Part shown: piece after piece, positions 31,262 to 40,221 of the stretch
Position numbering within the stretch: position 1 is the first letter of the stretch
Layout: each line of letters starts with the position of its first letter
DNA from: CALGFI01 sp963786805
Lineage (GTDB): Bacteria; Actinomycetota; UBA4738; HRBIN12
NCBI GenBank assembly: GCA_963786805.1
Contig: CAWBAK010000002.1
Coordinates: 372,001 to 436,000, forward strand
Length of the DNA stretch: 64,000 nt
Reading direction: 5' to 3'
The notes under the pieces: generated by a model
The model's input: only the letters and a program-made list of their open reading frames with translations
Databases searched by the model: none
What the model was told of the DNA's origin: nothing
Made by a program: the position numbers and the translations under genes

Positions 31262-32029
31262 GTGCGCCGTCTCACGGTCGTGTTCATCCTCTCCGCCGCC
31301 CTCGCCGCCTGCGACGAGGGCGGCACGACGACGAGCCCGACCACGCCGCCGAGCCCGAGCGCCACGACCGGACCGTCGGAGACCGCCACCCCCCAACCCA
31401 CTCTCACGACGAGCCCGGAGCCGTCCGCGAGCCCGCGGCCGATCCCACCGGCGTGGGCCGCGCCCATCGACGACGACCTGGACCCCGACGAACTCCCCGA
31501 TGACGCGCTCGTCCCACCCGGTGCGCAACTGACCGACCGCCTCACGCTCCCCGCTGCCTCCGGGATCCCCGACGGCGTCGCCGTCGCGTACGTCCTCGGC
31601 GCTGACCCGTTCGCCGCCGAGCACGGGTTCGCCCTGTGGCAGCGTTTCGACGACGCTCCGGCGTGGAGCGTCGTGCTCGCCTTCGTCGATCCGCCGCGCG
31701 AGGGGATCCTCGGCATCCGGCTGGAGGCGGGTGACCTGACCGGCGACGGGCATCCGGAGGTTCTCGCTTTCGAGGACCGAGGTGGGACGGGCGCGTGCGG
31801 GACCTGGCGCGTGATCGCCCCGGCCGCGGGTGCGGCGGCCGAGGTCTTCGGGCGAACGACCTGCGACACGCAGATCCGGATCGCCGGGGATGTCCTGGAG
31901 GTCCGTGAGGCCGTCTACGAGCCTGGAGACCCCCACTGCTGCCCGAGCGCGTTCCGTCTTTCCACCCTGCGCTGGAACGGGTCGCGCTTCCGCCAGATCG
32001 CCTCGCGGACCGAGCCGGCAGCCGCCTAG
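31262..32029 (+). CDS. Lipoprotein of unknown function
   Basis: The 255-residue protein has a lipobox (LSAALAAC) after a short signal, then a Thr/Ser/Pro-rich linker of about 45 residues, then a globular domain. The piece DLTGDGHPEVLAFE is a calcium-binding-like FG-GAP/VCBS motif, and four Cys in the domain (ACGTW, TCD, HCCPS) may form disulfides. I do not recognise a family. Start is the GTG at 31262. It precedes the giant coiled-coil gene on the same strand by 142 bases. Confidence 0.7.
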   Translation: MRRLTVVFILSAALAACDEGGTTTSPTTPPSPSATTGPSETATPQPTLTTSPEPSASPRPIPPAWAAPIDDDLDPDELPDDALVPPGAQLTDRLTLPAASGIPDGVAVAYVLGADPFAAEHGFALWQRFDDAPAWSVVLAFVDPPREGILGIRLEAGDLTGDGHPEVLAFEDRGGTGACGTWRVIAPAAGAAAEVFGRTTCDTQIRIAGDVLEVREAVYEPGDPHCCPSAFRLSTLRWNGSRFRQIASRTEPAAA

Positions 32030-32171
32030 CCGAACGGCAGGGGCGAGGCACGCCGAGCCGTGGGTTTCGGACCGGATTTCCTCGGGCGAAGGGCTTACGT
32101 GGAAGCCCACATCAGCCGATAACCGAAACGATCGCGGATCTCGGGAAGTGGGGCAGCGAAGTGAGGCAGCT

Positions 32172-35100
32172 ATGAACTCGGGCGCCCGCACCGGCGCGCA
32201 ACGCCTGTCGCTGGTGGTCTTGGCGTTGGCGCTCGCGGGCGCCGGCTACGGTGCGTTCATCCAGGCCGCCGCGGCCAGGGCCGACCTCGAACGGGAGGCG
32301 ACGAGCTCCGCGGAGCGCGCCGCCGAGGCCATCGGCTCCCGCCTCGTCGCGGAAGACCTCGATGGCTCGATCGGTGAGGTCCGCAGCGACTCCCTCACGA
32401 CCTTCATCGAACGCCGGGTGTTCGTGAACGAGGCGACCGAGTCGGTGAAGGTCTGGAACAGCGAGGCCGTCATCGTCTACGCCGACGAACAGGACCTCCT
32501 GGGCACCGAGAACCGGGATCTGCGGAGCAAACTGGCTCGCATCCTCGAGTCGGGGACCCGCACCGAGGTCGCCGCCGGACTCCTCCACGTGTTCGTCGCC
32601 GTTCCCGTCGGCGAGGACGGAGGGCCGTCCGTCGTGGTCGAGCTGACTCGGCCGTACGGCCAGATCGCCTCCGCCGGCCAACCATGGTTCTTCGTGACGG
32701 TGGCCGCGGGATTGCTCGCCGTTCTCGCGCTCGTCGTCGCCGTCCGTTGGCGCGGGCGCAGCGTCCCGCTGAGGAGCAACGCAAGCTTCGCTTCGTCGGT
32801 GCCGGGCGACGTGAGCGCCGCCTTCCGGAGCGAACGCGAGAACCGGCAGCGCGCGGAGCAAGCGCTCGAAGCGACTCGTGCGGACGAGAGCAATCTCCGC
32901 GCAGAGGTCGAACGCCTCACTCGCGAGGCGCGCGAGGCGGAGCGAGCGATCTCCGAGAAGGACACGACGATCTCCCAGAACGAGACGAAGGCCCGCGCCG
33001 CCGAGGAGCGCGCGGAGCGCCTGGAATCGGCGCTGCGATCGGGGACGGACCGCGAGGAGGCCGGCCGGAAGACCGAATCGGAACTGAAGGATGCGCGCGC
33101 CGAGCTCGACGCGACCAGAGGACGGCTCGAGGGCTTGGAGCGCGCACAGCTCGCCGCCGCGCAGGAAGCTCAGGCCCGTCTCGAGGACCTCGAGGAGCAG
33201 GCGCGTCGCGCGCGAGAGGAAGCCGACCAGACCAAGGCGGAGCTGGACCGCGTGACCGCGACCCGCTCGAGCGAGACCCAGGCCGGCATGGCCGAGGCCG
33301 AGGCTCGCGCCACCGCGGCCGATGCCCGTGCGGCCGAAGCGGAGGCTCGAGCGACGGCGGCGGAGGCGCAGAGGAAGGAAGCCGAGGCGCGCGCCAAGGA
33401 CGCCGAGGCGAGGGCGGCTTCGGTCGAGCCGCTCGAGGGTGGCGTCGCCCCGACGAAGGAGCTTGCGGATGCTCGCCTCCAGGCAGTACGGGTCAAGGAG
33501 GCGCTGGACGAGGCGCGCGACGAGATCGCGGCCGAGCGGGAAGCGCGACAGCGTCTGGAGACCCGCGTATCGATGTTCGACGCCGAGCGCGCGGCGCTCG
33601 AGGCGACGCACTTCGCGGCCCTGGCCAAGAACGACACCGCGCACGAAGACCTCTCGCACGTCCGGAGGGAGCTCGGACTGCTCTCCAAGCAGCTCGAGGA
33701 GTCGACGTCCCGGGCCGCCTACGCCGAAGCGAAGGTCGTCCAACTCTCCGAGGAGATCCGCGACCTGCAGTCGGTCCCCGATCTCACCTCGGAGATCGAG
33801 GCCGCTCGTGGCGAGCTCGGCACGGCGCGCGCGGAGGCCGAGGCCGCTCGCGCGCAGGCCGAGACGCGATCGCGGGAGCTCGAGGCCGCTCGAACCGATC
33901 TGGAGACGATGACCACGCGTCTCGCGGCGGCCGACCACGAGCTGCGGTCCTCGCGTTCGCGCGAGGAGGCCGCGGCGGACGAGATCGAACGCGCGCGCGC
34001 GGAGGCCGAGAAGGCCGCTGCCGCAGCGCGGACCGCGAGCGAGCAGTTCGACGCGACGCGCGTCGAGGCTGAGGAACTGCGTCAGCGACTCGACGACCAT
34101 GCGCAACGGGCCGCCCACGCGGAGGCGCGTGTCCTGGAGCTCTCGACCACCGTCCGCGAGCTCGAGTCTCTCCCGGACCTTTCGGTGGACCTAGAACTGG
34201 CCCGCGGAGCGCTGGAAGCCGCACGCGCGGACCTCCAGACCCGCGAGAGCGAGCTCGACGAGGCCCGGACCCAGCTCGAGACGATGCAAGTCTCCACACG
34301 TTCGGAGGTCGAGGCGGCGACGCGCGAGCTCGATGCCTCCCGTTCGGAGCTCGAGACGGTCCAACGGAACTTCGACACCGCTCGGTCCGAGTTCGACGCG
34401 TTCCGGCAGGAGTTCGACACCGCTCGGTACGAGCTCGACACGATCCGGCAGGAGTTCGACGCGACCCGGTCCGAGCTCGAGACGACCCGCACGGAGCTCG
34501 ACACCTACAAGGAGCAGAGCGAAGCCGCACGGGCGCAGGCGGAGGAACGGTCGCGGGAGCTCGAGGCCGCTCGCGCGCAGGCGGAGGAGCGCTCGCAGGA
34601 GATCGAGACCGCTCGCGCGCAGGCGGAGGAGCGCTCGCGGGAGCTCGAGACCGCACGGGCGCAGGCCGAGGCGCATGCACAAGAGCTGGAGGCAGCTCGC
34701 ACGCAGGTCGAGGAGCGCTCGCAGGAACTCGAGACCGCACGGGCGCAGGCCGAGGAGCATGCACAAGAGCTGGAGGCAGCTCGCACGCAGGTCGAGGCGC
34801 GCTCGCAGGAGCTCGAGGTCGCGCGGGCAGACCTGGAGGGGCTGACCTCGCGTCTCGCCGGTGCCGAGAACGAGCTGCAGGCCACGCGTTCGCGCGAGGA
34901 AGCCGCGGCGGACGAGATCGAACGCGCGCGCGCGGAGGCCGAGAACGCTCGCGCCGCCGCCCACGCCGCGAGCGAGCAGATCGACGCGACGCGCCTCGAG
35001 GCCGAAGAGCTCCTGCAACGACTGGACGAGCACATGCAGCGGGCCGCGCACGCGGAGGCGCGCGTGCTGGAGCTTTCAACGGCGGTCCGCGATCTCGAGA

Positions 35101-36788
35101 CTCGCCCGGACCTTTCCGTGGACCTGGGCGCGACGCAAGGCGCGCTCGAGGCCGCCCGAGCGGAGGTCCAGTCCCGCGACAACGAGCTCGCCGGTGTGCG
35201 AACGGAGCTCGACGCCCTGCGCCGGTCGCTCCAGGCGACCCGCGAGCACGGCGAGTCGACGGACTCAGAGCTGACCCGGTTGCGTTCGGAGCTCGAGGCG
35301 ATGGAAGCCGAGCTCACGCGGGCGCGCGCGGACGCCGAGTCGGCCGGCCGCACCGCCGGAGACGTCTCGGATGAGCTCAAGAAGCTTGAGGATCGAGCGG
35401 CCGGAGCCGAAGCCCGTGTGCTCCAGCTCACGCAGGCCGCTCGAGAACTCGATGACCGCCCCGATCTCGGCCCGGAGCTCGCTGCCGCCCGGGCCGAGGT
35501 CGAGGCTCTTTCGGCCCGTCTGTCGACGGCGAGCGACGAGCTCGTCGCCGCGCGATCGGATGCCGAGTCTGCGAAGTCGGGCCTCGTAGGCGCGCGGAAC
35601 GAGCTGGAGGCGTTGCACACCGCGACCGGATCGGCGCGGGCCGAGCTCGACGCGGCGCGGGCCGAGCTCGACGCCGCCCGTCGCGAGGTGGAGGCCTTGC
35701 AGAGCGACGCCGGCTCGGCGGCGACCGACGGCGACGCCAACCGGCTGGAGCTCGACACCCTGCAGGCGCAAGCGAGGGAGCTGACCGAGCGCGCCGAGGC
35801 TGCCGAGCGCGAGGCGGCCGAGCATCGCACGCGCGCCGACGAGCTCGCGCGGCGCAACGCCGAGGTGCGACAGGAGGTCGGGATCGAAGCCCGGCGTTTC
35901 GAAGAGGAAGCCGAGGCCTCCCGGATCCGGATCGAAGAGATGGAACAGGTCCTCGCGCACCTGCAGGATCAGCTCGGCGCGTCGGCGGGCGTCAGTGCCG
36001 ACACCGAAGCGCTCGCCGGCAAGCTCCGGGCGGCTGAGGGCCGGATCGAGGAACTCGAAGCCGACCTCCGTGAGGAGCAGACCCGCGCGGCCGAGCTCGG
36101 TTCCGTCGGGCCGGAGGCCGGCTCGGTCGAAGCGGAGGCGATGGCTCCGGGCGCCGCGGACAAGATGATGGATGCCCTGTCGCTGGACGCCAAGCGTTCG
36201 ATCTCGGCGATCTTCGGGCTGGCCCGCTCGCTCTCCACCGGGTCCGGTGGAGACGGCAAGGGGCGCATGCTGCAACAGCTCATGACCCAGGCCAGACGGA
36301 TGGAGCACGCGATCGGGGACATCGTTGACGCCGACCACCTGGCGCGCGGAGAGGCCGTGCTGCAACGGCGAAGCACCGAGCTCGACACCCTGGTCCGTCG
36401 CGTCTCCGCCGAGTTCCCGCTCGGTTCGGACCGCACCATCGAGGTCATCGCCGAGACCGCGACGATCCAGGTCGACCCCCTGCGGATCGAACGGATCATC
36501 GACGACCTGCTCACGTCTGCCGTGGGAAGGACCGGACCCGGCGATCGCATCGTCCTTCGGCTGGAACGCGTCGACGGCGGCGTGATCATCTCGGTCGAGG
36601 ACGGCCTGCCGCCCGGAGACGAAGGCGTCGGGGCCGCGGCGACGTTCCTCGCGGGGCTGCACGACGGATGGGCCCGTGTCGAGCCGCTGGACGACCGGAC
36701 CTCCAGCCATCGCGTCTTCATCCCAAGCATCCGGCCGACCGCGGTGAACGGTGGCACCTCGGCCGATCGCGCTGCGGCCGTCAGCTGA
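32172..36788 (+). CDS. Giant membrane-anchored coiled-coil protein with degenerate histidine-kinase end
   Basis: This 1,538-residue protein has five parts. Residues ~12-30 and ~172-193 are membrane helices, with an extracytoplasmic sensor-like domain between them (~31-170: VKVWNSEAVIVYADE, VVVELTRPYG). Residues ~215-1310 are almost pure Glu/Ala/Arg coiled coil with tandem repeats and four copies of a PDL-containing block. Residues ~1335-1400 align with a dimerisation helix (KRSISAIFGLARSL) but the histidine position reads Leu1338. The rest aligns with a HATPase (IQVDPLRIERIIDDLLTSA) in which the N-box asparagines are Asp/Ser and the G1 box is EDGLPPGD, so ATP binding and autophosphorylation look unlikely. 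The same sensor and C-terminal domains occur, split over two genes, at 43016-45515. It ends one base from the convergent sbcC/rad50 gene. The ATG at 32172 is chosen because it starts directly before the first helix; the frame is open upstream without conserved content. Function is unknown. A structural or signalling pseudokinase is the best reading. Confidence 0.82.
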   Translation: MNSGARTGAQRLSLVVLALALAGAGYGAFIQAAAARADLEREATSSAERAAEAIGSRLVAEDLDGSIGEVRSDSLTTFIERRVFVNEATESVKVWNSEAVIVYADEQDLLGTENRDLRSKLARILESGTRTEVAAGLLHVFVAVPVGEDGGPSVVVELTRPYGQIASAGQPWFFVTVAAGLLAVLALVVAVRWRGRSVPLRSNASFASSVPGDVSAAFRSERENRQRAEQALEATRADESNLRAEVERLTREAREAERAISEKDTTISQNETKARAAEERAERLESALRSGTDREEAGRKTESELKDARAELDATRGRLEGLERAQLAAAQEAQARLEDLEEQARRAREEADQTKAELDRVTATRSSETQAGMAEAEARATAADARAAEAEARATAAEAQRKEAEARAKDAEARAASVEPLEGGVAPTKELADARLQAVRVKEALDEARDEIAAEREARQRLETRVSMFDAERAALEATHFAALAKNDTAHEDLSHVRRELGLLSKQLEESTSRAAYAEAKVVQLSEEIRDLQSVPDLTSEIEAARGELGTARAEAEAARAQAETRSRELEAARTDLETMTTRLAAADHELRSSRSREEAAADEIERARAEAEKAAAAARTASEQFDATRVEAEELRQRLDDHAQRAAHAEARVLELSTTVRELESLPDLSVDLELARGALEAARADLQTRESELDEARTQLETMQVSTRSEVEAATRELDASRSELETVQRNFDTARSEFDAFRQEFDTARYELDTIRQEFDATRSELETTRTELDTYKEQSEAARAQAEERSRELEAARAQAEERSQEIETARAQAEERSRELETARAQAEAHAQELEAARTQVEERSQELETARAQAEEHAQELEAARTQVEARSQELEVARADLEGLTSRLAGAENELQATRSREEAAADEIERARAEAENARAAAHAASEQIDATRLEAEELLQRLDEHMQRAAHAEARVLELSTAVRDLETRPDLSVDLGATQGALEAARAEVQSRDNELAGVRTELDALRRSLQATREHGESTDSELTRLRSELEAMEAELTRARADAESAGRTAGDVSDELKKLEDRAAGAEARVLQLTQAARELDDRPDLGPELAAARAEVEALSARLSTASDELVAARSDAESAKSGLVGARNELEALHTATGSARAELDAARAELDAARREVEALQSDAGSAATDGDANRLELDTLQAQARELTERAEAAEREAAEHRTRADELARRNAEVRQEVGIEARRFEEEAEASRIRIEEMEQVLAHLQDQLGASAGVSADTEALAGKLRAAEGRIEELEADLREEQTRAAELGSVGPEAGSVEAEAMAPGAADKMMDALSLDAKRSISAIFGLARSLSTGSGGDGKGRMLQQLMTQARRMEHAIGDIVDADHLARGEAVLQRRSTELDTLVRRVSAEFPLGSDRTIEVIAETATIQVDPLRIERIIDDLLTSAVGRTGPGDRIVLRLERVDGGVIISVEDGLPPGDEGVGAAATFLAGLHDGWARVEPLDDRTSSHRVFIPSIRPTAVNGGTSADRAAAVS
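34320..34508 (+). repeat. Nine 21-bp in-frame tandem units (heptads) in the giant coiled-coil gene
   Basis: Nine consecutive seven-residue units of the form R-x-E-[L/F]-[D/E]-x-x (for example RSELETV, RSEFDAF, RQEFDTA, RYELDTI, RTELDTY) correspond to 21-bp DNA units with strong similarity. This is a perfect heptad register and looks like expansion by slippage or unequal crossing-over. Confidence 0.8.
34524..34817 (+). repeat. Seven 42-bp in-frame tandem units (14-residue) in the giant coiled-coil gene
   Basis: Seven copies of a 14-residue unit, consensus [A/T]AR[A/T]Q[A/V]E-x-x-x-[Q/R]E[L/I]E, run back to back. Units 4+5 and 6+7 are an 84-bp pair differing at only a few bases, showing a recent duplication. 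The repeat extends the coil by two heptads per unit. Confidence 0.85.
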
Positions 36789-36789
36789 C

Positions 36790-39072
36790 CTACACGAGCG
36801 TCGCGGTGCTGCGGCGACGGCCCGTCTTCTGCACCAGGATCGACGCCGGGAACTGGTCCTTGACGCGCTCGGCATGCGTGATCACGAAGAGTTGATGGAA
36901 GCGCGAGGCGAGCCTCCCGAGCGTCTGCACCATCAGGTCCTTGCGCTCTTCGTCGAGTGAGCCGAGCACCTCATCGAGCACCAGCATCCCGACATCGGTT
37001 CCCGACACCCTGGATAGGTGCGTCGAGATCGCGACGCGGAGCGCCAGGTTCGCCAGGTCGGACTCGGAGCCGGAGAAGCGGTCGATCGCGAAGTACTGGT
37101 CTCCGTCGGCGATCTGGATCGCCAGCGTCTCCTCGTCCACCTTGAGGTCGTCGTACTCGTGGTTCGTGAGCTCTCGGAACAGGACCTCGGCCTCGCGCGA
37201 CAGCTCGGGCCCAACCCGGGCCACGAGGTGATCGCGGAACCCGTCCAGGAGCATCGCGACCCGTTCCACGTACCGCGCCTCCGACCGCAGCTCGTCGACC
37301 CGGGCAGCGGTCTCCTTCGCCTGCCGAAGCTCGCCGGTCAGCTCGGCGACGCGGCTCGCCGCGTCCTTCGCGGCATCGCTGGCAGTCCGTTCTTCGTCGC
37401 GAGCCTCCTCGTGGGCTTGCCTGGCGGACGCGAGCTCGGTCACCAGACGGGCGTGCTGCGCCTCGTCGAACGAGAGTGCCTCGGCCTCCTTCGCCAGCGC
37501 GGCGAGCTCGCCCTCGAGCGCTGTCACGCGATCCCCGATCGTTCCGAGGTCCCGGCGCGTGTGCTCGAGATGCTCGACCTGAGCACCGAGCTCCGCGACG
37601 CGCCGGCCGAGCGCCGAGGCGCGTCCGGCTCCCGCGCGCAGGGCGTCGACGTCGGGGGCTCGGTCGCCGAACGGTGCGGCGAGCCGCGCCACCTCCGCCC
37701 GATGCTGCTCGAGCCGGTCCAGGAGCGACGTGCGCCGGTCGGCCGCGCGCCGGGCCTCATCGCCGTCCTTCTGGGCACCGCGCATCGCCTTCTCCGCCGC
37801 CGCGCGCGCCGCCGACGCCGCCTTCTCGGCCTTCGTCGCCTCGGCCGCTGCTTTCTTCGCGGCGACGACGCCCGTCTTCGCGTGCCGGACGTACTCGGCG
37901 AAATCCGCGCCGAGCGGCCTGCCGCACGTCGGGCACGGCTCGGAGGGATCGGCCTCCTCGGCGCGCTCGAGGCGCTGCTGCGCCTCCTGCAGGAGCGAAG
38001 CCCGGTGGCCGCGCTCGGCCTCGGCGCCCGCGGCGGCGAGCTGCGCGTCGGCATGGACGCGGGTGGCGAGCTGGAGCTCCGCGAGGACGGCGGCCGTGTC
38101 CACGTCGGGGACGGCTTCCAGGGCGGCCTCGGCCTCGACGAGTGCGGCCGTCGCGTCCGCAAGCTGCACGGCCGCGCGAAGCATCCCCTCCACGTCGGCG
38201 AGCCCGGCGAGCTCGGCCTGGAGCGCCGGGAGCTCGATCAAGGCCTCCTCCAAGGTCTCCGCGCGCTCGGCGAGGGCGGCCCGCTGCTCGGCGAGCCGGC
38301 CGTGCTCCTCGGTCTTGGCGAGGAGCTGGATCGTGAGGTTCTCGACGCGCTGGCGGGCCGCGTCGATCTCGGAGAACGCCTTGGCCGCGGCATGCTCCAC
38401 CGCGGTGGCCTGCTTCAGGGCGGTCGCCGACGCCTTCGCCACGTCCTTGGCCTCGGCCGCGCTCTCCTTCGCGCCTTTCAGCTCTGCCTCGATCGCCGTG
38501 AGGTCGGCCACCGCGCTCGCCAGCTGGGTCGCGCTCTCCTTCGTGGCGCGCGATTCCCGGCGAGCGGTCAGCCGCGCGTCGTCGACCGGCTTGATCCCGA
38601 GGAGACGCAGCGCCATCTCGCGGCGCTCCCCCGGCCGCATCGACGAGAACGCGTCAAGCTGCTTCTGTTCCGCGTACACGGACGCGCTGAACACCTGGCG
38701 ATCCATCTGGAGCAAGCGCCGCAGCTCCGCGTCCACGTCGCTGGTTCCGGAGGCGAGCTGGAGACCACCACCGAACAGCTCGGCCTCGGGCGCGTGGCCC
38801 CGTCCCCGGATCGCACGCCGGATCTCGTACGGCTGGCCCGCGTGCTCGAACGCCACGCGAACCTCGCAGTCGGTCAACACGCCGCTGGTCCGGATCAAGT
38901 TGCGTTTGGTCCGTGCAGCGTCGACGCCGTAGCAGGCGAACGCGATGCTCTCCATCAGCGTGGACTTGCCGCTGCCGTTCTCGCCGAAGATCCCGATCAC
39001 GCGCGCCGGCAGCTCGAGCTCCACCTCCTCGAACACCCGGTAGTTCCGGAGCGAGAGCTCGAGGATCCTCAC
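36790..39072 (-). CDS. sbcC: SbcC/Rad50-type SMC-like ATPase
   Basis: The 760-residue protein is built like Rad50/SbcC: an N-terminal Walker A (GENGSGKST, residues 30-38), Q-loop region (SVYAEQKQLDAF), two long coiled-coil arms and, at the apex, the zinc hook CPTC (Cys380, Cys383). The C-terminal lobe carries the signature FSGSESDLANLALRVA, Walker B MLVLDEVLGSLD and a switch histidine in FVITHAERV. It is at the short end for the family. It pairs with the upstream Mre11-like nuclease to process DNA ends. The GTG at 39072 overlaps the upstream stop by 4 bases (GTGA). It is the last gene of a four-gene nurA-herA-sbcD-sbcC operon and lies tail to tail with the giant coiled-coil gene. Confidence 0.92.
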   Translation of the reverse strand: MRILELSLRNYRVFEEVELELPARVIGIFGENGSGKSTLMESIAFACYGVDAARTKRNLIRTSGVLTDCEVRVAFEHAGQPYEIRRAIRGRGHAPEAELFGGGLQLASGTSDVDAELRRLLQMDRQVFSASVYAEQKQLDAFSSMRPGERREMALRLLGIKPVDDARLTARRESRATKESATQLASAVADLTAIEAELKGAKESAAEAKDVAKASATALKQATAVEHAAAKAFSEIDAARQRVENLTIQLLAKTEEHGRLAEQRAALAERAETLEEALIELPALQAELAGLADVEGMLRAAVQLADATAALVEAEAALEAVPDVDTAAVLAELQLATRVHADAQLAAAGAEAERGHRASLLQEAQQRLERAEEADPSEPCPTCGRPLGADFAEYVRHAKTGVVAAKKAAAEATKAEKAASAARAAAEKAMRGAQKDGDEARRAADRRTSLLDRLEQHRAEVARLAAPFGDRAPDVDALRAGAGRASALGRRVAELGAQVEHLEHTRRDLGTIGDRVTALEGELAALAKEAEALSFDEAQHARLVTELASARQAHEEARDEERTASDAAKDAASRVAELTGELRQAKETAARVDELRSEARYVERVAMLLDGFRDHLVARVGPELSREAEVLFRELTNHEYDDLKVDEETLAIQIADGDQYFAIDRFSGSESDLANLALRVAISTHLSRVSGTDVGMLVLDEVLGSLDEERKDLMVQTLGRLASRFHQLFVITHAERVKDQFPASILVQKTGRRRSTATLV

Positions 39073-40199
39073 ACCGTCTCTCCTCGCGCGTCCTCGAGGA
39101 ACCTCGTGCCGAGCGCGACCACGCGTTCGCGCTCGAGGCCGGCGAGGTCCTGGAGCTCGACGAAAGCCTCCCACTCCTGCTCGAGCGACCCGACGGTCGG
39201 TCCACCCTGCACCGCAAACGTTTCGGCTCCGTAGTCCGGCTCCACCTGCACCCACAAGGCGCCGGGAACCGCCTCCTGGAACTGCTCGTTCACGATCTGT
39301 CGGAACGAGGCATGGTCGACGTCGTTCAGGTAGACGCGGACGATCGCGCCGGCGGATGACCCCTTGGCCGCGCGCTCGACCGCGTCCACCAGCTCGCCCG
39401 CGGACATCCCCCCGGCGGCGACGCTGAACGTCGTGAGCGGTCGCTCGTGCGGGTTCTCGACGTGTTCCACGACCCCGGAGTCCGTGTCCAGGACGATGAG
39501 ACCCTTGGCGGCCTCGGGCGAGTCGGAGAACGAGAACGTATCGGTCGAGCCCGCGTACCACGTTCGCTTGGAGACCTTCTGGTTGGCGTGGTAGTGGCCG
39601 AGCAGCACGCGGTCGAACGCCTTGTCGAACGCGGCCTCCTCGACCTCGAGCTCGTTGATGTCGCGCCACGCCCCCACCGGCAGCGAGGTCAGCGCGACAT
39701 GCGCGATCAGCAGGTTGGTCGAGCCCGAGCGGACGTTCCCGGCCGCCGCGGCGAGCTGGACGCGAAGGTCCTCGACCGACAGGGTCTGCGGCACGGCGTG
39801 GACCAGCACGCCGGCGAGCTCGGCCGCGACGGCCTCCATGCGCCACGCGAACGTCACGCCGGGGAAGACGCGCTCGAGCGCGTCGTAGGGCGAACCCGTG
39901 CCACGGACGCGCGGGGTGTCGTGGTTCCCGCTGATCGCGACGCCGGTCAGTCCGGCGTCCGTGAGCTTCTGGAGTCCGCCGAGGACCTGCGCGAAGGTTC
40001 GGTACGTCGGCCGCGCGTGATCGAAGACGTCGCCGAGCCAGATGAACCCGTCGGGCTCCTGCCGGATCGTCTCGTCGATCGCCCACGCGAAGGAGCGAAG
40101 GAAGTCCTCCTCGCGCACGTTTCGCCCCTGGTCGTCGCGGAGGTGCGCGAGGTGCGAGCGCCCCAGGTGCGCATCGCCGAACGCGACCAGCCGCGCCAT
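39069..40199 (-). CDS. sbcD: SbcD/Mre11-type nuclease
   Basis: The 376-residue protein has a calcineurin-like phosphoesterase domain with the Mre11/SbcD metal motifs in order: GDAHLG, IWLGDVFDHA, ISGNHDTPR, LLIAHVAL and LLGHYHANQ. Together these bind two Mn ions and cut 3'-5' at DNA ends when bound to Rad50/SbcC. A capping domain follows. It overlaps the next gene by 4 bases and lies 22 bases after herA. Its place downstream of nurA and herA is the archaeal-style arrangement of the resection machinery. Confidence 0.93.
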   Translation of the reverse strand: MARLVAFGDAHLGRSHLAHLRDDQGRNVREEDFLRSFAWAIDETIRQEPDGFIWLGDVFDHARPTYRTFAQVLGGLQKLTDAGLTGVAISGNHDTPRVRGTGSPYDALERVFPGVTFAWRMEAVAAELAGVLVHAVPQTLSVEDLRVQLAAAAGNVRSGSTNLLIAHVALTSLPVGAWRDINELEVEEAAFDKAFDRVLLGHYHANQKVSKRTWYAGSTDTFSFSDSPEAAKGLIVLDTDSGVVEHVENPHERPLTTFSVAAGGMSAGELVDAVERAAKGSSAGAIVRVYLNDVDHASFRQIVNEQFQEAVPGALWVQVEPDYGAETFAVQGGPTVGSLEQEWEAFVELQDLAGLERERVVALGTRFLEDARGETV

Positions 40200-40221
40200 C
40201 AGCGCTCCGGATCGGCGCGCG

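Noticed and set aside
32030..32171. Possible riboswitch upstream of the giant coiled-coil gene
   Set aside because: A GGGCTT-AAGCCC hairpin is present, but no conserved core of a known class could be found.
34320..34817. Repeat arrays as a possible CRISPR
   Set aside because: Units are head to tail without unique spacers, in frame, and encode a regular heptad coil.
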